64,000 nucleotides of DNA from Streptomyces sp. DHE7-1 (GCA_016432725.1 JACJDG010000003.1:5362001-5426000), one strand, 5' to 3'. Numbered from the stretch's first letter, positions 19,363-32,582 are shown. The notes: generated from the letters alone by a model not told the origin. A program made the numbers and translations.

Positions 19363-21119
19363 CGCACGGCCTCCTCGGTGTCCTCGACGCCCTTCGTACC
19401 CTTCGTGTCCCCGGTGTTCGAGGTGTCCTCGACGTCGCGCGCCACCAGTGCTCGGTAACCCGGCTCCTCGGCCAGCAGCCGCCGGTGCGGGCCGCTCGCC
19501 GCCACCTTGCCGTCGGCCAGGAACAGCACCGTGTCGGCGCGGTCCAGCACCAGCGGCGACGTGCTCGTCACCACCGTCGTACGGCCCTCGCGCGCATCCC
19601 GCAGCCGCTCGGCGACCGTGGCCTCCGTGTGCGCGTCCAGCGCCGAGGTCGGCTCCACGGCGAGCAGCACCTCGGGGTCGGCCAGCAGCGCCCGCACCAG
19701 CCGGATCCGCTGCCGCTGGCCGCCGGAGAGGCTGCGGCCCTGCCCGGCGACGACCGAGTCCAGGCCGTCCGGCAGCCCCCGTACGACGTCCTCGGCGGCG
19801 GCCGCGTACACCGCCCGGCGCAGCGCGGCATCACCGGCCGGTTCCGCGGCGGCCACCATCTCCCCGAGTGGCCCGGCGAACAGGTCCGCCTCGTTGTCGG
19901 CGACCAGGATCCGGGACCGCACCTCGGCCAGCGGCACCTCGTCCAGCCGTACCCCGCCCCAGGTGGCGTCGGTCGTCCCGTACCTGCCGAGCCGGTCCAC
20001 CACCGCCGCCGTGTCGGCCGGACGCGCGGAGGCCAGCGCGACCAGCCGGCCGGCCGGCACCCGCACCCCGGACGCCGGGTCGCACAGCTCGGCCGGGCCG
20101 TCCGGCGCGGGCTGCGCGCCCTCGTCCGGCTCCGGCTCCATCCGCAGCAGCCCCACCACCCGGCGGGCCGCCACCACGCCCCGGTTCAACTGGTAGGTCA
20201 GCTCGATGAAGAACGCCACCGGCACGATCAACACCGCCACGTAGCCGTACACCGACACCAGCTCGCCGACGCTGATCCCGCCCTCGGCCGCCTGCCGCGC
20301 CGCGAGCCAGGTGACCACCGCGAGGAACAGCGTGGGCACGCCCATGCCCAGCGCCTGCACCCAGCTGGCCACCGCCCCCACCCGGTATCCCTGCGCGCGC
20401 AGCCGCTGCGAGTCGCCGCGGAAGGCGTCCGCGAACAGCCCCTTGCCGCCGAAGCCGTTGAGGACCCGCAGTCCGCCCGCGAGATCCCCGATCCGGGCCG
20501 CCAGCACGCCCTGCCGCTCCCGGTACTCGCCCTCCGCGCCCTGCAGCCGCAGCGTCAGCGGCCCGGTGAGCAGCGCGACCACCGGCACCCCGAGCAGCAC
20601 CACGGCGGCGAGCGGCGCCGAGATGGACAGCAGCACCCCGGCCACCACCACGTAGACCACCAGCGAGCCCACCCCGGGCCCGACCACGGTCAGTGCCTGC
20701 GCGATGGTCTGCACGTCGCCGACCCCGATGGTGACGACCTCCCCGGCACCGGCCCGCCGCGGCAGCACCGCCCCCAGCCGGGCCGCGTGCTCCACGACCA
20801 GCTTCACCGTGCGGAAGTTGGCGTCCATCCGCACCCGGGTCATGGTGCGGTGCCGCATGATGCTCACCCAGGAGTTCAGCCCGCCGACCACAAACATCAC
20901 GCCGGCCCACCCGGCCAGCACCGCCGTCCGGCCCGGCACCAGACCGTCGTCCACCGCCCGCGCCATCAGGTACGGCTGCGCCGCCATCAGCACCATCCAC
21001 ACGCTGCCCAGCAGCGCGCCCACCAGCGACCTCACCTGCTGGCGCAGCACCAGCCAGCCCAGGTAGTGCCAGCCGCCGCGGATGTCCGGCGTGCCCGGAT
21101 CCTCGTACGCGTCGATCAA
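19359..21119 (-). CDS. ABC exporter half-transporter with lost Walker A (pair 2, partner A)
   Basis: About 586 residues, transmembrane domain plus ATPase domain. The Walker A position reads ALASARPADTAAVVDRL, with no GxxGxGKS/T; Walker B reads LLAVEPTSALD (Asp replaced by Val) and the H-loop His is replaced (VVTSTSPLVLD). The signature LSGGQRQRI is perfect. It should serve as the signature-donating, non-hydrolysing partner of the next gene. TTG at 21119 is the most likely start: it follows the upstream stop by 26 bases and fits the length of the partner. The C-terminus ends in a Thr/Asp/Glu-rich tail. Confidence 0.85.
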   Translation of the reverse strand: MIDAYEDPGTPDIRGGWHYLGWLVLRQQVRSLVGALLGSVWMVLMAAQPYLMARAVDDGLVPGRTAVLAGWAGVMFVVGGLNSWVSIMRHRTMTRVRMDANFRTVKLVVEHAARLGAVLPRRAGAGEVVTIGVGDVQTIAQALTVVGPGVGSLVVYVVVAGVLLSISAPLAAVVLLGVPVVALLTGPLTLRLQGAEGEYRERQGVLAARIGDLAGGLRVLNGFGGKGLFADAFRGDSQRLRAQGYRVGAVASWVQALGMGVPTLFLAVVTWLAARQAAEGGISVGELVSVYGYVAVLIVPVAFFIELTYQLNRGVVAARRVVGLLRMEPEPDEGAQPAPDGPAELCDPASGVRVPAGRLVALASARPADTAAVVDRLGRYGTTDATWGGVRLDEVPLAEVRSRILVADNEADLFAGPLGEMVAAAEPAGDAALRRAVYAAAAEDVVRGLPDGLDSVVAGQGRSLSGGQRQRIRLVRALLADPEVLLAVEPTSALDAHTEATVAERLRDAREGRTTVVTSTSPLVLDRADTVLFLADGKVAASGPHRRLLAEEPGYRALVARDVEDTSNTGDTKGTKGVEDTEEAVR

Positions 21120-21145
21120 CCTGCCGCCCCGTCCCGTCCGTCCCG

Positions 21146-23011
21146 CTACGCCAGACTGTCCCGCCACGCCTTGTGCAGATCCGCGAACCTGCCGGTGCCC
21201 GCGACGAGTTCGCCCGGGCTGCCGTCCTCGACGATCCGGCCCCGCTCCATCACCAGCACCCGGTCGGCGATCTCCACGGTCGACAGCCGGTGCGCGATCA
21301 CCACGGCGGTACGGCCGCGCAGCACCGTGGCCATCGCCCGCTGCACGGCCCGCTCGCCCGGCACGTCCAGGGAACTGGTCGCCTCGTCCAGGATCAGCAC
21401 CGCCGGATCGGCCAGCAGCGCGCGGGCGAACGCGACGAGCTGGCGCTGCCCGGCCGAGATGCGGCCGCCGCGCTTGCGGACGTCCGTGTCGTAGCCGTCG
21501 GGCAGGGCGCTGATGAACTCGTGCGCGCCGATCGCCTTCGCGGCCCGCTCGACGTCCTCCCGGGAGGCGTCGGGCCGGCCGATCGCGATGTTGTCCGCCA
21601 CCGTACCGGAGAACAGGAACGCCTCCTGCGTCACCATGACCACCCCGCGCCGCAGCTCGGGCGTCCCCAGTTCGCGCAGGTCGACCCCGTCGAGCAGCAC
21701 CCGTCCGTCGGACGGGTCGTAGAACCGGGCGAGCAGTTTGGCCAGCGTCGACTTGCCCGCGCCCGTGGAACCGACGACGGCGACGGTCTGCCCGGCCGGG
21801 AGCGTCAGATCGAAGCGGGGCAGCACCTCGCCGCCCGTGCGGTACGCGAAGCGGACCCCGTCGAAGACCACCTCGCGGCCCGGGAACCCGTTCCCGAGCG
21901 GGGGCAGTTCGCGCGGCGCCGACGGCTCCGGCACGGTCGGCGTCTGGGCCAGCAGCCCGGCGATCTTCTCCAGCGACGCGGCCGCGGACTGGTAGGAGTT
22001 CAGGAACATGCCGAGCCGGTCGATCGGGTCGTACAGCCGCCGCAGGTACAGCACGGCCGCCGCCAGCACGCCCAGCTCCAGCGATCCGGACGCCACCCGG
22101 TAGGCGCCCCACAGCACGATCCCGGCGACCGCCGTGTTGGCCACCAGCCGGGAGCCGACCACGTACCGGGCCATCTCCAGCAGGGCGTCGCCGTTGGTGC
22201 GCTCGTGCCGCTGGTTCAGCACGGCGAACTCGGCGTCGTTCGCCGCCTCCCGGCGGAAGGCGCGCACCGGGCGGATGCCGTTCATCGTCTCCACGAACTT
22301 CACGATCACCGTCGCGATCGCCGTGGACCGCGCCCGGTACACCCGCCCCGCCCGCCGCTGGTACATCCGCACCAGCAGGTACAGCGGCACGAAGGAGGCC
22401 ACCGCGACCGCGCCGAGGCCGAGATCGAGCCACAGCAGCATCGCCGAGATGTAGACGAAGGACAGGACGACGGTCACCAGTTCCTGCAGCCCCTCGTCGA
22501 GGAGTTCGCGCAGCGACTCGACGTCCGTCGTGGAGCGGGAGATCAGGCGACCGCTCGTGTACCGCTCGTGGAAGTCGACGCTGAGGGCCTGCGCGTGCCG
22601 GAAGATCCGGCCCCGCAGATCCAGCAGCACGTTCTGGTTGACCCGGGCGGAGGCCTCGATGAACGCGAACTGCAGCCCGCCGGAGAGCAGCGCGCACAGC
22701 AGGTAGCCGGCGCCCACCGCGATCAGCGGCCCGTGGTCGTGGTCCCGGAACGCCGGAACGGCGTTGTCGATGGCGTACGCCACCAGCAGCGGACCCGCCT
22801 GCACGGCCGCCTGCTGGAGCAGCAGCAGGAGCGTGGTGACGGCGACCCGGGACCTCATGGGCGCGAGCAGCGAGCGCAGCAGCGCGGACGTGGCGCCGGG
22901 CGGCGTGGGCAGGACGTCGTGGTCGAAGGGGTCGCCGTCGCCGGTGTCCCGCGCCCGCGGCGGCCGCTCCTCGTCGTCCGTGGCCGGGGCGGCGGTCGTC
23001 GTGCTGGTCAT
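21146..23011 (-). CDS. ABC exporter half-transporter (pair 1, partner B)
   Basis: 621 residues. Acidic N-terminal tail, six-helix exporter domain, then an ATPase with Walker A GSTGAGKSTL, Q loop VMVTQEAFLFSGTV, signature ISAGQRQLV, Walker B VLILDEATSSLD and H loop VVIAHRLST. The catalytic Glu is present; the signature differs slightly from LSGGQ. It overlaps the upstream half-transporter gene by 4 bases (23008-23011), so the two are probably co-translated partners. Drug or lipid export is typical for the family; the substrate cannot be told from sequence. Confidence 0.9.
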   Translation of the reverse strand: MTSTTTAAPATDDEERPPRARDTGDGDPFDHDVLPTPPGATSALLRSLLAPMRSRVAVTTLLLLLQQAAVQAGPLLVAYAIDNAVPAFRDHDHGPLIAVGAGYLLCALLSGGLQFAFIEASARVNQNVLLDLRGRIFRHAQALSVDFHERYTSGRLISRSTTDVESLRELLDEGLQELVTVVLSFVYISAMLLWLDLGLGAVAVASFVPLYLLVRMYQRRAGRVYRARSTAIATVIVKFVETMNGIRPVRAFRREAANDAEFAVLNQRHERTNGDALLEMARYVVGSRLVANTAVAGIVLWGAYRVASGSLELGVLAAAVLYLRRLYDPIDRLGMFLNSYQSAAASLEKIAGLLAQTPTVPEPSAPRELPPLGNGFPGREVVFDGVRFAYRTGGEVLPRFDLTLPAGQTVAVVGSTGAGKSTLAKLLARFYDPSDGRVLLDGVDLRELGTPELRRGVVMVTQEAFLFSGTVADNIAIGRPDASREDVERAAKAIGAHEFISALPDGYDTDVRKRGGRISAGQRQLVAFARALLADPAVLILDEATSSLDVPGERAVQRAMATVLRGRTAVVIAHRLSTVEIADRVLVMERGRIVEDGSPGELVAGTGRFADLHKAWRDSLA

Positions 23012-24813
23012 CGGTGGTCCTCCCGGTCCCCGGCCGCCGCGCCCGACATCAGGTGCGCGTACTCGGCGTTCGTGCGCAGCAGTTCCTGGTGCGTGCCGAC
23101 CGCGGCGATCCGGCCGCCCGACAGCAGGGCGACCCGGTCGGCGAGCAGCACCGTGGACGGCCGGTGGGCCACGATCAGCGCGGTGGTGTCGGCGAGCACC
23201 TGGCGCAGCGCGGCCTCGACGGCGGCCTCCGTGTGCACGTCCAGCGCGGACAGCGGGTCGTCCAGCACCAGGAACTCCGGCCGGCCGACCACCGCGCGGG
23301 CCAGCGCAAGGCGCTGGCGCTGCCCGCCGGACAGGCTGAGCCCCTGCTCGCCCACCTGGGTGCCGGTGCCCTGCGGCAGCGCGTGCGCGAAGTCGGCCTG
23401 GGCGACCGCGAGCGCCCGGTCCAGGTCCGCCTCGCCGGCGCCGTCCGCCGCGCCCATCAGCACGTTCTCGCCGACGGACGCGGAGAACAGCGTGGGTTCC
23501 TCGAAGGCCACGGCGACCCTGGCGCGCAGCTCCTCGCGGGGCATGGCGGCGATGTCCACGCCGTTCAGGCTGATGCGTCCCGAGGTGACCTCGTGCAGCC
23601 GGGGGACGAGCGCGGTCAGCGTCGTCTTGCCACTGCCGGTGGCCCCCACCAGGGCCATGGACTCACCGGGGCGGATGTGCAGGTCGACGCGGTCGAGCAG
23701 GGGCGGGGAGTCCGGGGGCGCGTCGGGGTAGCGGAACCGTACGCCGTGGAAGCGCAGCCCGGGTCCGGACCCCTCGCCGGCGCCGTCCGCGGCCGCCCCG
23801 GCGCTCTCCGGTTCCTCGTCCATCACCTCGAAGTACCGCTCGGTGGCGGTCGCCGCCTCCTGGCTCATGGCCAGCAGGAAGCCGATGGAGTCCACCGGCC
23901 AGCGCAGGGCGAGCGCCGTGCTCAGGAACGCGACCAGCGTGCCCGCGGACAGCTCGCCGTCGGCCACCTGCAGCGAGCCGACCACCAGCGCGGCGCCGAT
24001 GGCCATCTCCGGCAGCGTCACGATGACGCCCCAGATGGTGGCCAGCAGCCGGGCCTTGCGCAGTTCCGTGCCGCGCAGCCTGCCCGCCAGCTCGTGGAAG
24101 GCCCGCGCCTGGGTGCGGTGCCGGCCGAAGCCCTTGATGATGCGGATGCCGAGGACGCTCTCCTCGACGACCGTGGTCAGGTCGCCGACCTGGTCCTGGG
24201 CGCGCCGCGCCACCTCGGCGTAGCGCCGCTCGAAGACCACGCAGGTCCACAGCACCGGAACGGCGGGCCCGAGGATGACCAGGCCGAGCACCCAGTCCTG
24301 CATCAGCATGATCACCACGCCGACGAGGATCGTCACACCGTTGACCAGCAGGAAGGTCAGCGGAAACGCCAGGAACATGCGCAGCAGCATCAGATCGGTG
24401 GTGGCCCGGGAGAGGAGCTGGCCGGAGGCCCACCGGTCGTGGAACGACACCGGAAGCCGTTGCAGCCGGCGGTACAGGGCCGCCCGCAGCTCGGCCTCGA
24501 CGTGCGACAGCGGCCGGGCCACCAGCCAGCGTCTTATGCCGAACAGGACCGCCTCGGCGATGCCGAGGAGCAGCAGGCACAGCGCGCCGAGCCAGACGCC
24601 CGCCGGGTTCCGGTCGGCGACCGGCCCGTCGACCATCCACTTCAGCACCAGCGGGATCACCAGGCCCACGCACGACGCGACGACCGCGACGAAGGCGGCC
24701 GTGAACAGCCGCGCCCGCACGGGCCGCACGAACGGCCACAGGCGCAGCAGGGTGCGGACGGCCGACCGCTCGGGGCGGTCTTCTTCTGCGGTGGTTGCAC
24801 GTGTCGTGGGCAT
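23008..24813 (-). CDS. ABC exporter half-transporter (pair 1, partner A)
   Basis: 601 residues, first gene of the four-gene exporter operon. Walker A GATGSGKTTL and signature LSGGQRQRLALARAV are intact. Walker B is FLVLDDPLSALD, where the catalytic Glu is Asp, and the Q loop reads VAVAFEEPTLFSASV with Glu for Gln. Such changes mark the degenerate-site partner of heterodimeric exporters. It would pair with the next gene (21146-23011). Divergent from the ABC-2 operon at 25078; the 264-base gap between them shows no clear promoter pair. Confidence 0.9.
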   Translation of the reverse strand: MPTTRATTAEEDRPERSAVRTLLRLWPFVRPVRARLFTAAFVAVVASCVGLVIPLVLKWMVDGPVADRNPAGVWLGALCLLLLGIAEAVLFGIRRWLVARPLSHVEAELRAALYRRLQRLPVSFHDRWASGQLLSRATTDLMLLRMFLAFPLTFLLVNGVTILVGVVIMLMQDWVLGLVILGPAVPVLWTCVVFERRYAEVARRAQDQVGDLTTVVEESVLGIRIIKGFGRHRTQARAFHELAGRLRGTELRKARLLATIWGVIVTLPEMAIGAALVVGSLQVADGELSAGTLVAFLSTALALRWPVDSIGFLLAMSQEAATATERYFEVMDEEPESAGAAADGAGEGSGPGLRFHGVRFRYPDAPPDSPPLLDRVDLHIRPGESMALVGATGSGKTTLTALVPRLHEVTSGRISLNGVDIAAMPREELRARVAVAFEEPTLFSASVGENVLMGAADGAGEADLDRALAVAQADFAHALPQGTGTQVGEQGLSLSGGQRQRLALARAVVGRPEFLVLDDPLSALDVHTEAAVEAALRQVLADTTALIVAHRPSTVLLADRVALLSGGRIAAVGTHQELLRTNAEYAHLMSGAAAGDREDHR

Positions 24814-25077
24814 CAGGGGTGAGCCTACGGATCGCCACTGGCATCGCCCACCGAGTTTTGGCCGGACCCGGCTCCGCCGCTGGACCTACGACCTGCGGCT
24901 TCGGGCGGCCGGACCGGGCCCGGGGCCCGCCGCGCGGCCACCGCGCCGCCCGCGGAACGGGCGCCCGGGGGCCGCCCGCGGCGCTCGCGGTCGCACCCCG
25001 CCATCGGCCGATCGGACGATGCCTCAGTCGCGGGACGGAGGATGTGCCGGGCGGGCCCGCTCCGCGACGCTCGGACC

Positions 25078-25979
<902 letters not shown>

Positions 25980-25983
<4 letters not shown>

Positions 25984-26714
25984 GCATCGCCGTACTGCGC
26001 ACCGAGGCCCGCCTCTTCCGCCGCGAGCCCGGCGCCGTCTTCTGGATCCTGCTCTTCCCGACGCTGCTGCTGGTGATCCTCGGCTCGATCCCGTCCTTCC
26101 GGCAGCCCCAGGACTCCCTCGGCGGTCTGCGCACGATCGACGCCTATGTCCCGGTGGCCGTACTGCTCGGCCTGATCGTCGGCGGTCTGCAGTCCATGCC
26201 GCAGTCCCTGACGGGGTACCGGGAGCGCGGCATCCTGCGGCGGATGCGGACCACACCCGTCCGCCCGGGCTCCGTGCTCGCGGCGCACATGGTGGTCTTC
26301 GGCGTCGCCTCCCTGGCGTCGGCGCTGCTGGTGCTGGTGGTGGGACGGCTCGCCTTCGGCGTGCACCTGCCGAAGCAGCTCGCGGGATACGCGCTGGCCC
26401 TGCTGCCGGCCGTCCTGGTCTCCCTCGCCCTCGGATCCGTGGTGTCGGCTCTGTCCCGTACCACGAAGATGGCGGGTGCCATCGGGTCCGCCGTGTTCTT
26501 CCCGGCCATGTTCTGCGCGGGTGTCTGGCTGCCGGTGCAGGCCATGCCGCGCCTCCTCGCCAGGATCGTGGGCTACAGCCCTTTCGGGGCGGCCGCCCAG
26601 GCCCTGAACCGGGCGGCGGCCGGGCACTGGCCGGGCTGGAGCCACCTGGGGGTGCTGGCGGTGTGGATCCTGCTGCTCACGGGGGCGGCCGGCCGCTGGT
26701 TCCGCTGGGAGTAG
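25980..26714 (+). CDS. ABC-2 exporter permease
   Basis: 244-residue integral membrane protein with six predicted helices: VFWILLFPTLLLVILGS, YVPVAVLLGLIVGGLQ, VFGVASLASALLVLVVG, YALALLPAVLVSLALGS, AVFFPAMFCAGVWLPV and VLAVWILLLTGAAG. The conserved cytoplasmic motif RERGILRRMRTTPV of ABC-2 permeases is present. Starts in a 4-base overlap with the ATPase gene. The histidine kinase gene follows 28 bases later, so ATPase, permease, kinase and regulator are likely one transcript. Confidence 0.92.
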
Positions 26715-26742
26715 GCGGGAACGGGCCGTGCAGACTGGGGAC

Positions 26743-28008
26743 ATGACCGCGGTGGACACGCGCATCGACCGGCGCTGGGAGCAACTGCACACCTGGGGGC
26801 CGTACGGGCTGCTGGGCATCGGTGTCGTCCTCGCGGTCGCCTCCGCCGATCCGCACGCCGGCCCGTCCCGGTGGTACACCGCGTGGGCGCTGGTCGGGGC
26901 CGCCGTCGCGCTCCAGCTCTGGTGGCACGGCAGCCGTCCGCGCACGCCCTGCCGCGGCCGGACGCCGTCCCCGGGCGGGACCGCGTACTACGGCGTCCGG
27001 TGGGCCCTGGCCTTCGCCCTGACCTGGCTCAACCCGTTCTTCGCGTTCTACGCCGCGGCCGGGTACATGGACGCCGACGAGACGCTGCCGCGCAGGTGGC
27101 AGCGGGCCGGACTGCTGGCGAGCACGGTCACCGTGGCCGGCGCCCAGGCCGGCGGACTGCCGTTCGACGGCGCGGTCCAGTGGATCCTCTTCGCCGGACT
27201 CCTGGTGGCCAACTCCGGCCTGCAGATGGTGGTGGCCCATCTCACCGAGCAGGAGGCGCAGCGCTCCCGTGAGCGCACCGAGACCATCGCCGAACTCGAA
27301 CGGACCAACGCCGCCCTGCACCAGGCGCTCGACGAGAACGCCGCCCTGCACGCCCAGCTCCTGGTCCAGGCGCGGGAGGCCGGGGTCGCCGACGAGCGCC
27401 GCCGCCTCGCCGCCGAGATCCACGACACCATCGCCCAGGGCCTGACCGGCATCATCGCCCAGCTCCAGGTCGTCGCCGGCGCCTCCGACCTGGCCGTGGC
27501 CCGCACCCATCTGGAGCGCGCCTCCGCCCTCGCCCGGCACAGCCTCGGCGAGGCCCGCCGCTCGGTGCACAACCTCGCCCCCGTCGCCCTCGCCGACGAC
27601 GGACTGCCCGACGCGCTGCGCAAGACGGTCGCCGAGTGGCGCGAACGCGTCGGCGTACGCGCCGAGTTCACCGTCACCGGCACCGCGGAGCACCTGCACG
27701 ACGAGGTCTCCGCCACCCTGCTGCGGATCGCCCAGGAGGCCCTGTCGAACACCGCCCGGCACGCGGGGGCCGCCCGCGTCGGCGTCACCCTGTCCTTCAT
27801 GGGCGACGAGGTCGTCCTCGACATCCGCGACGACGGCCGCGGCTTCGACCCGCTCACCGTCCGCGAACGCACCCGGTCCGGAGGGTTCGGCCTGGACGGG
27901 ATGCGCGCCCGGGCCGAACGCATCGCGGGCTGCGTCACCTTCGAGACCGAACCGGGCCACGGCACCGCGGTGTCGGCTCGCGTACCGTTGGTGCGCCATG
28001 ACCGATGA
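26743..28008 (+). CDS. Sensor histidine kinase (NarL/DesK type)
   Basis: About 421 residues. Several N-terminal membrane helices (from about residue 22 to 155) without a large extracellular domain, a coiled coil (about 165-215), then HisKA_3 with phosphoacceptor His in RRRLAAEIHDTIAQGL (about H227). The HATPase has an N box EALSNTARHAGA and a G box DIRDDGRGFDP. Short-loop sensors like this often detect membrane stress or the neighbouring transporter. ATG 26743 is chosen; ATG 26728 is possible. Overlaps the regulator gene by 11 bases. Confidence 0.92.
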   Translation: MTAVDTRIDRRWEQLHTWGPYGLLGIGVVLAVASADPHAGPSRWYTAWALVGAAVALQLWWHGSRPRTPCRGRTPSPGGTAYYGVRWALAFALTWLNPFFAFYAAAGYMDADETLPRRWQRAGLLASTVTVAGAQAGGLPFDGAVQWILFAGLLVANSGLQMVVAHLTEQEAQRSRERTETIAELERTNAALHQALDENAALHAQLLVQAREAGVADERRRLAAEIHDTIAQGLTGIIAQLQVVAGASDLAVARTHLERASALARHSLGEARRSVHNLAPVALADDGLPDALRKTVAEWRERVGVRAEFTVTGTAEHLHDEVSATLLRIAQEALSNTARHAGAARVGVTLSFMGDEVVLDIRDDGRGFDPLTVRERTRSGGFGLDGMRARAERIAGCVTFETEPGHGTAVSARVPLVRHDR

Positions 28009-28648
28009 GAGCGTCATCACCCTGCTGATCGTCGACGACCATCCGGTCGTACGGGACGGTCTGCGCGGCATGTTCGAGTCCGCGCCCGGCTTCACCGTCC
28101 TCGGGGAGGCGGCCGACGGCCCCGAGGCCGTCGCCAGGGCCGCCGCGCTCGACCCGGACGTGATCCTGATGGACCTGCGCATGCCCGGCGGGGGAGGGGT
28201 GGGCGCCATCCGCGCGCTCACCAGGGACGGCGCCCGAGCCAAGGTGCTCGTGCTGACGACGTACGACACCGACTCCGACACCCTGCCCGCGATCGAGGCC
28301 GGGGCGACCGGCTACCTCCTCAAGGACGCCCTGCGCGAGGAGCTGTTCGGCGCGGTGCGGGCCGCCGCCGCGGGCCGCACCGTCCTCTCCCCGGCCGTCG
28401 CCTCCCGGCTGGTCTCCGCGGTCCGCGCACCCGGCGGCGAACCGCTGTCCGCCCGTGAGCGCGAGGTCCTGGGGCTGGTCGCCCGGGGCACGTCGAACCG
28501 CGAGATCGCCCGGGAGCTGTTCATCAGCGAGGCCACCGTGAAGACCCACCTCACCCACCTGTACGCCAAGCTGGGTGTCAGCGACCGCGCGGCCGCGGTC
28601 GCGGCGGCCTACGACCGCGGAATCCTCGGCCGGGCGGACCGGCCGTAG
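27998..28648 (+). CDS. NarL/LuxR-type response regulator
   Basis: 216 residues. Receiver domain with acidic pair D13/D14, phosphoacceptor D59 in VILMDLRMP, conserved Thr in LVLTTYDT and Lys in GYLLKDA. A LuxR-type helix-turn-helix follows: LSAREREVLGLVARG, NREIARELFISEATVKTHL. Partner of the overlapping kinase gene. By position it probably controls the ABC-2 exporter genes in the same operon. Convergent with glgX. Confidence 0.94.
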   Translation: MTDESVITLLIVDDHPVVRDGLRGMFESAPGFTVLGEAADGPEAVARAAALDPDVILMDLRMPGGGGVGAIRALTRDGARAKVLVLTTYDTDSDTLPAIEAGATGYLLKDALREELFGAVRAAAAGRTVLSPAVASRLVSAVRAPGGEPLSAREREVLGLVARGTSNREIARELFISEATVKTHLTHLYAKLGVSDRAAAVAAAYDRGILGRADRP

Positions 28649-28714
28649 GGCCGCACAAATCGGTGCGGGAGCCGGCCGGACGTGCACCCGCGCCCCGGCG
28701 GGTCCCGCCCGCGC

Positions 28715-30960
<2,246 letters not shown>

Positions 30961-31201
30961 CAGTCGGCCCCTCTTTCAGTGGCTCGCCCGCGGGGCGCAG
31001 CGCGCCGCGCCGAACGGCCGGGCGCGCGCGGGCGCGCACCCGGCCGCCCGGAACGGCTGCGCCCCGGCGGCTCCGACGCGGGCTGGGGGAGCCCTCCCCG
31101 GCCGGGAAGAACTCCCCTTCGTGTCGTCCTCCCCACTGTTCTGCCCAGCACGGGCGTCGCACTCACGTTTCCCCGGAGCGTGCCCGCTCGTTGAGTCCCA
31201 T

Positions 31202-32425
31202 GTGAGGCACGCACAAGGACGCGCACGGCGCGCGGGGGCCGCGCTGGCCGCCGTACTGACATGGGTGGGACTGCTGGCCGGCTGCACCGCCGGCGGCCAC
31301 GGCGGTCCGGACATCGACCGGTTGCTCGGCGGACCGCCGGCCCCGAAGGACGCCATCCGGGTCACTCCGGGGGACGGCAGTACCGCCGTCCGGCCCCAGG
31401 AGCGGCTACGGGTCCGGGTCTCCGACGGGCGCCTGGAGAAGGTGAGCGTCGTGATGTCCCAGGACGCCCAGGACGCCCCGGTCCCCGGGCACATCACCGC
31501 CGACGGACTGGGCTGGGAACCGGACGGCGACCGGCTGGCGCTGGCCGCCAAATACACCGTCGACGCGGTCGCCCTCGACTCCGAGGGCCGCCGCTCGGCC
31601 CGGCACAGCACGTTCACGACGTATGTGCCCGAGGAGCGGTTCATCGGCTACGTCACCCCCGAGAACCGGGCCACCGTCGGCATCGGGATGATCGTCTCCC
31701 TCTCCTTCAACCGGGAGATCACCGACCGCGCCGCCGTCGAGCGCGCCGTACGCGTGACCGCGAACCCGCCGGTGGAGATCCGGCCGCACTGGTTCGGCAA
31801 GGACCGGCTCGACTTCCGTCCCGAGCGCTACTGGAAGCCCGGCACCGAGGTCACCGTCGACCTCGGCCTACGGGACGTGGAGGGCGCCCCCGGCGTCTAC
31901 GGCCTGCAGGACAAGACGTTCACCTTCACCGTCGGCCGCGGCCAGGTCTCCCTGGTGGACGCGGCCCGGCACATGATGGAGGTGCGGCGCGACGGCCAGT
32001 TGCTGGCCACCGTGCCGATCACCGCGGGCGCCCCGAAGACCACCACCTACAACGGGAAGATGGTGGTGATGGAGATGCTCGAGGTCACCCGCATGAACAG
32101 CCGGACGGTCGGTTTCGGCGGCGAGTACGACATCCCCGACGTCCCGCACGCCATGCGGCTCACCGACTCCGGCACCTTCCTGCACGGCAACTACTGGTCG
32201 CCCGAGGCCCCCGGCAGCGTGAACGTCAGCCACGGCTGTGTCGGGCTCAGGGACGTCAAGGGCGGCGGCTCGGACACGCCCGCGGGCTGGTTCTTCGACC
32301 GCAGTCTCGTCGGTGACGTCGTCGAGGTCGTCCACAGCAAGGACAAAACAGTCGCTCCCGACAACGGGCTCGGAGGGTGGAACATGGCTTGGAAGGAGTG
32401 GAAAACGGGCAGTGCCGTCAAGTGA
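31202..32425 (+). CDS. L,D-transpeptidase lipoprotein, copy 1 (Ig-like + YkuD)
   Basis: 407 residues. Lipoprotein signal (AALAAVLTWVGLLAGC, lipobox LAGC) for export and lipid anchoring, two Ig-like domains (about 50-250), then the YkuD catalytic domain with HGNYW and SHGCVGLRD (catalytic Cys about 346). It would form 3-3 peptidoglycan cross-links or attach proteins to the wall. GTG 31202 starts a normal signal peptide; the frame stays open further upstream but is not signal-like. Followed by a paralogue. Confidence 0.92.
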   Translation: MRHAQGRARRAGAALAAVLTWVGLLAGCTAGGHGGPDIDRLLGGPPAPKDAIRVTPGDGSTAVRPQERLRVRVSDGRLEKVSVVMSQDAQDAPVPGHITADGLGWEPDGDRLALAAKYTVDAVALDSEGRRSARHSTFTTYVPEERFIGYVTPENRATVGIGMIVSLSFNREITDRAAVERAVRVTANPPVEIRPHWFGKDRLDFRPERYWKPGTEVTVDLGLRDVEGAPGVYGLQDKTFTFTVGRGQVSLVDAARHMMEVRRDGQLLATVPITAGAPKTTTYNGKMVVMEMLEVTRMNSRTVGFGGEYDIPDVPHAMRLTDSGTFLHGNYWSPEAPGSVNVSHGCVGLRDVKGGGSDTPAGWFFDRSLVGDVVEVVHSKDKTVAPDNGLGGWNMAWKEWKTGSAVK

Positions 32426-32582
32426 GCCGAACGGGTCGGGGGTTCGGGCCGCGGCAGTCGGTTGAAGTTGCGACGGAACGGTGACCTTCGGCCGCCTCTC
32501 CGCTCGAAATCCTGCGGTTAACATGCGCACACCAAGTGTGGTGGGGAGCGGGCCTGACCTGGCCCGGCGAGGGGAGTGCAAG

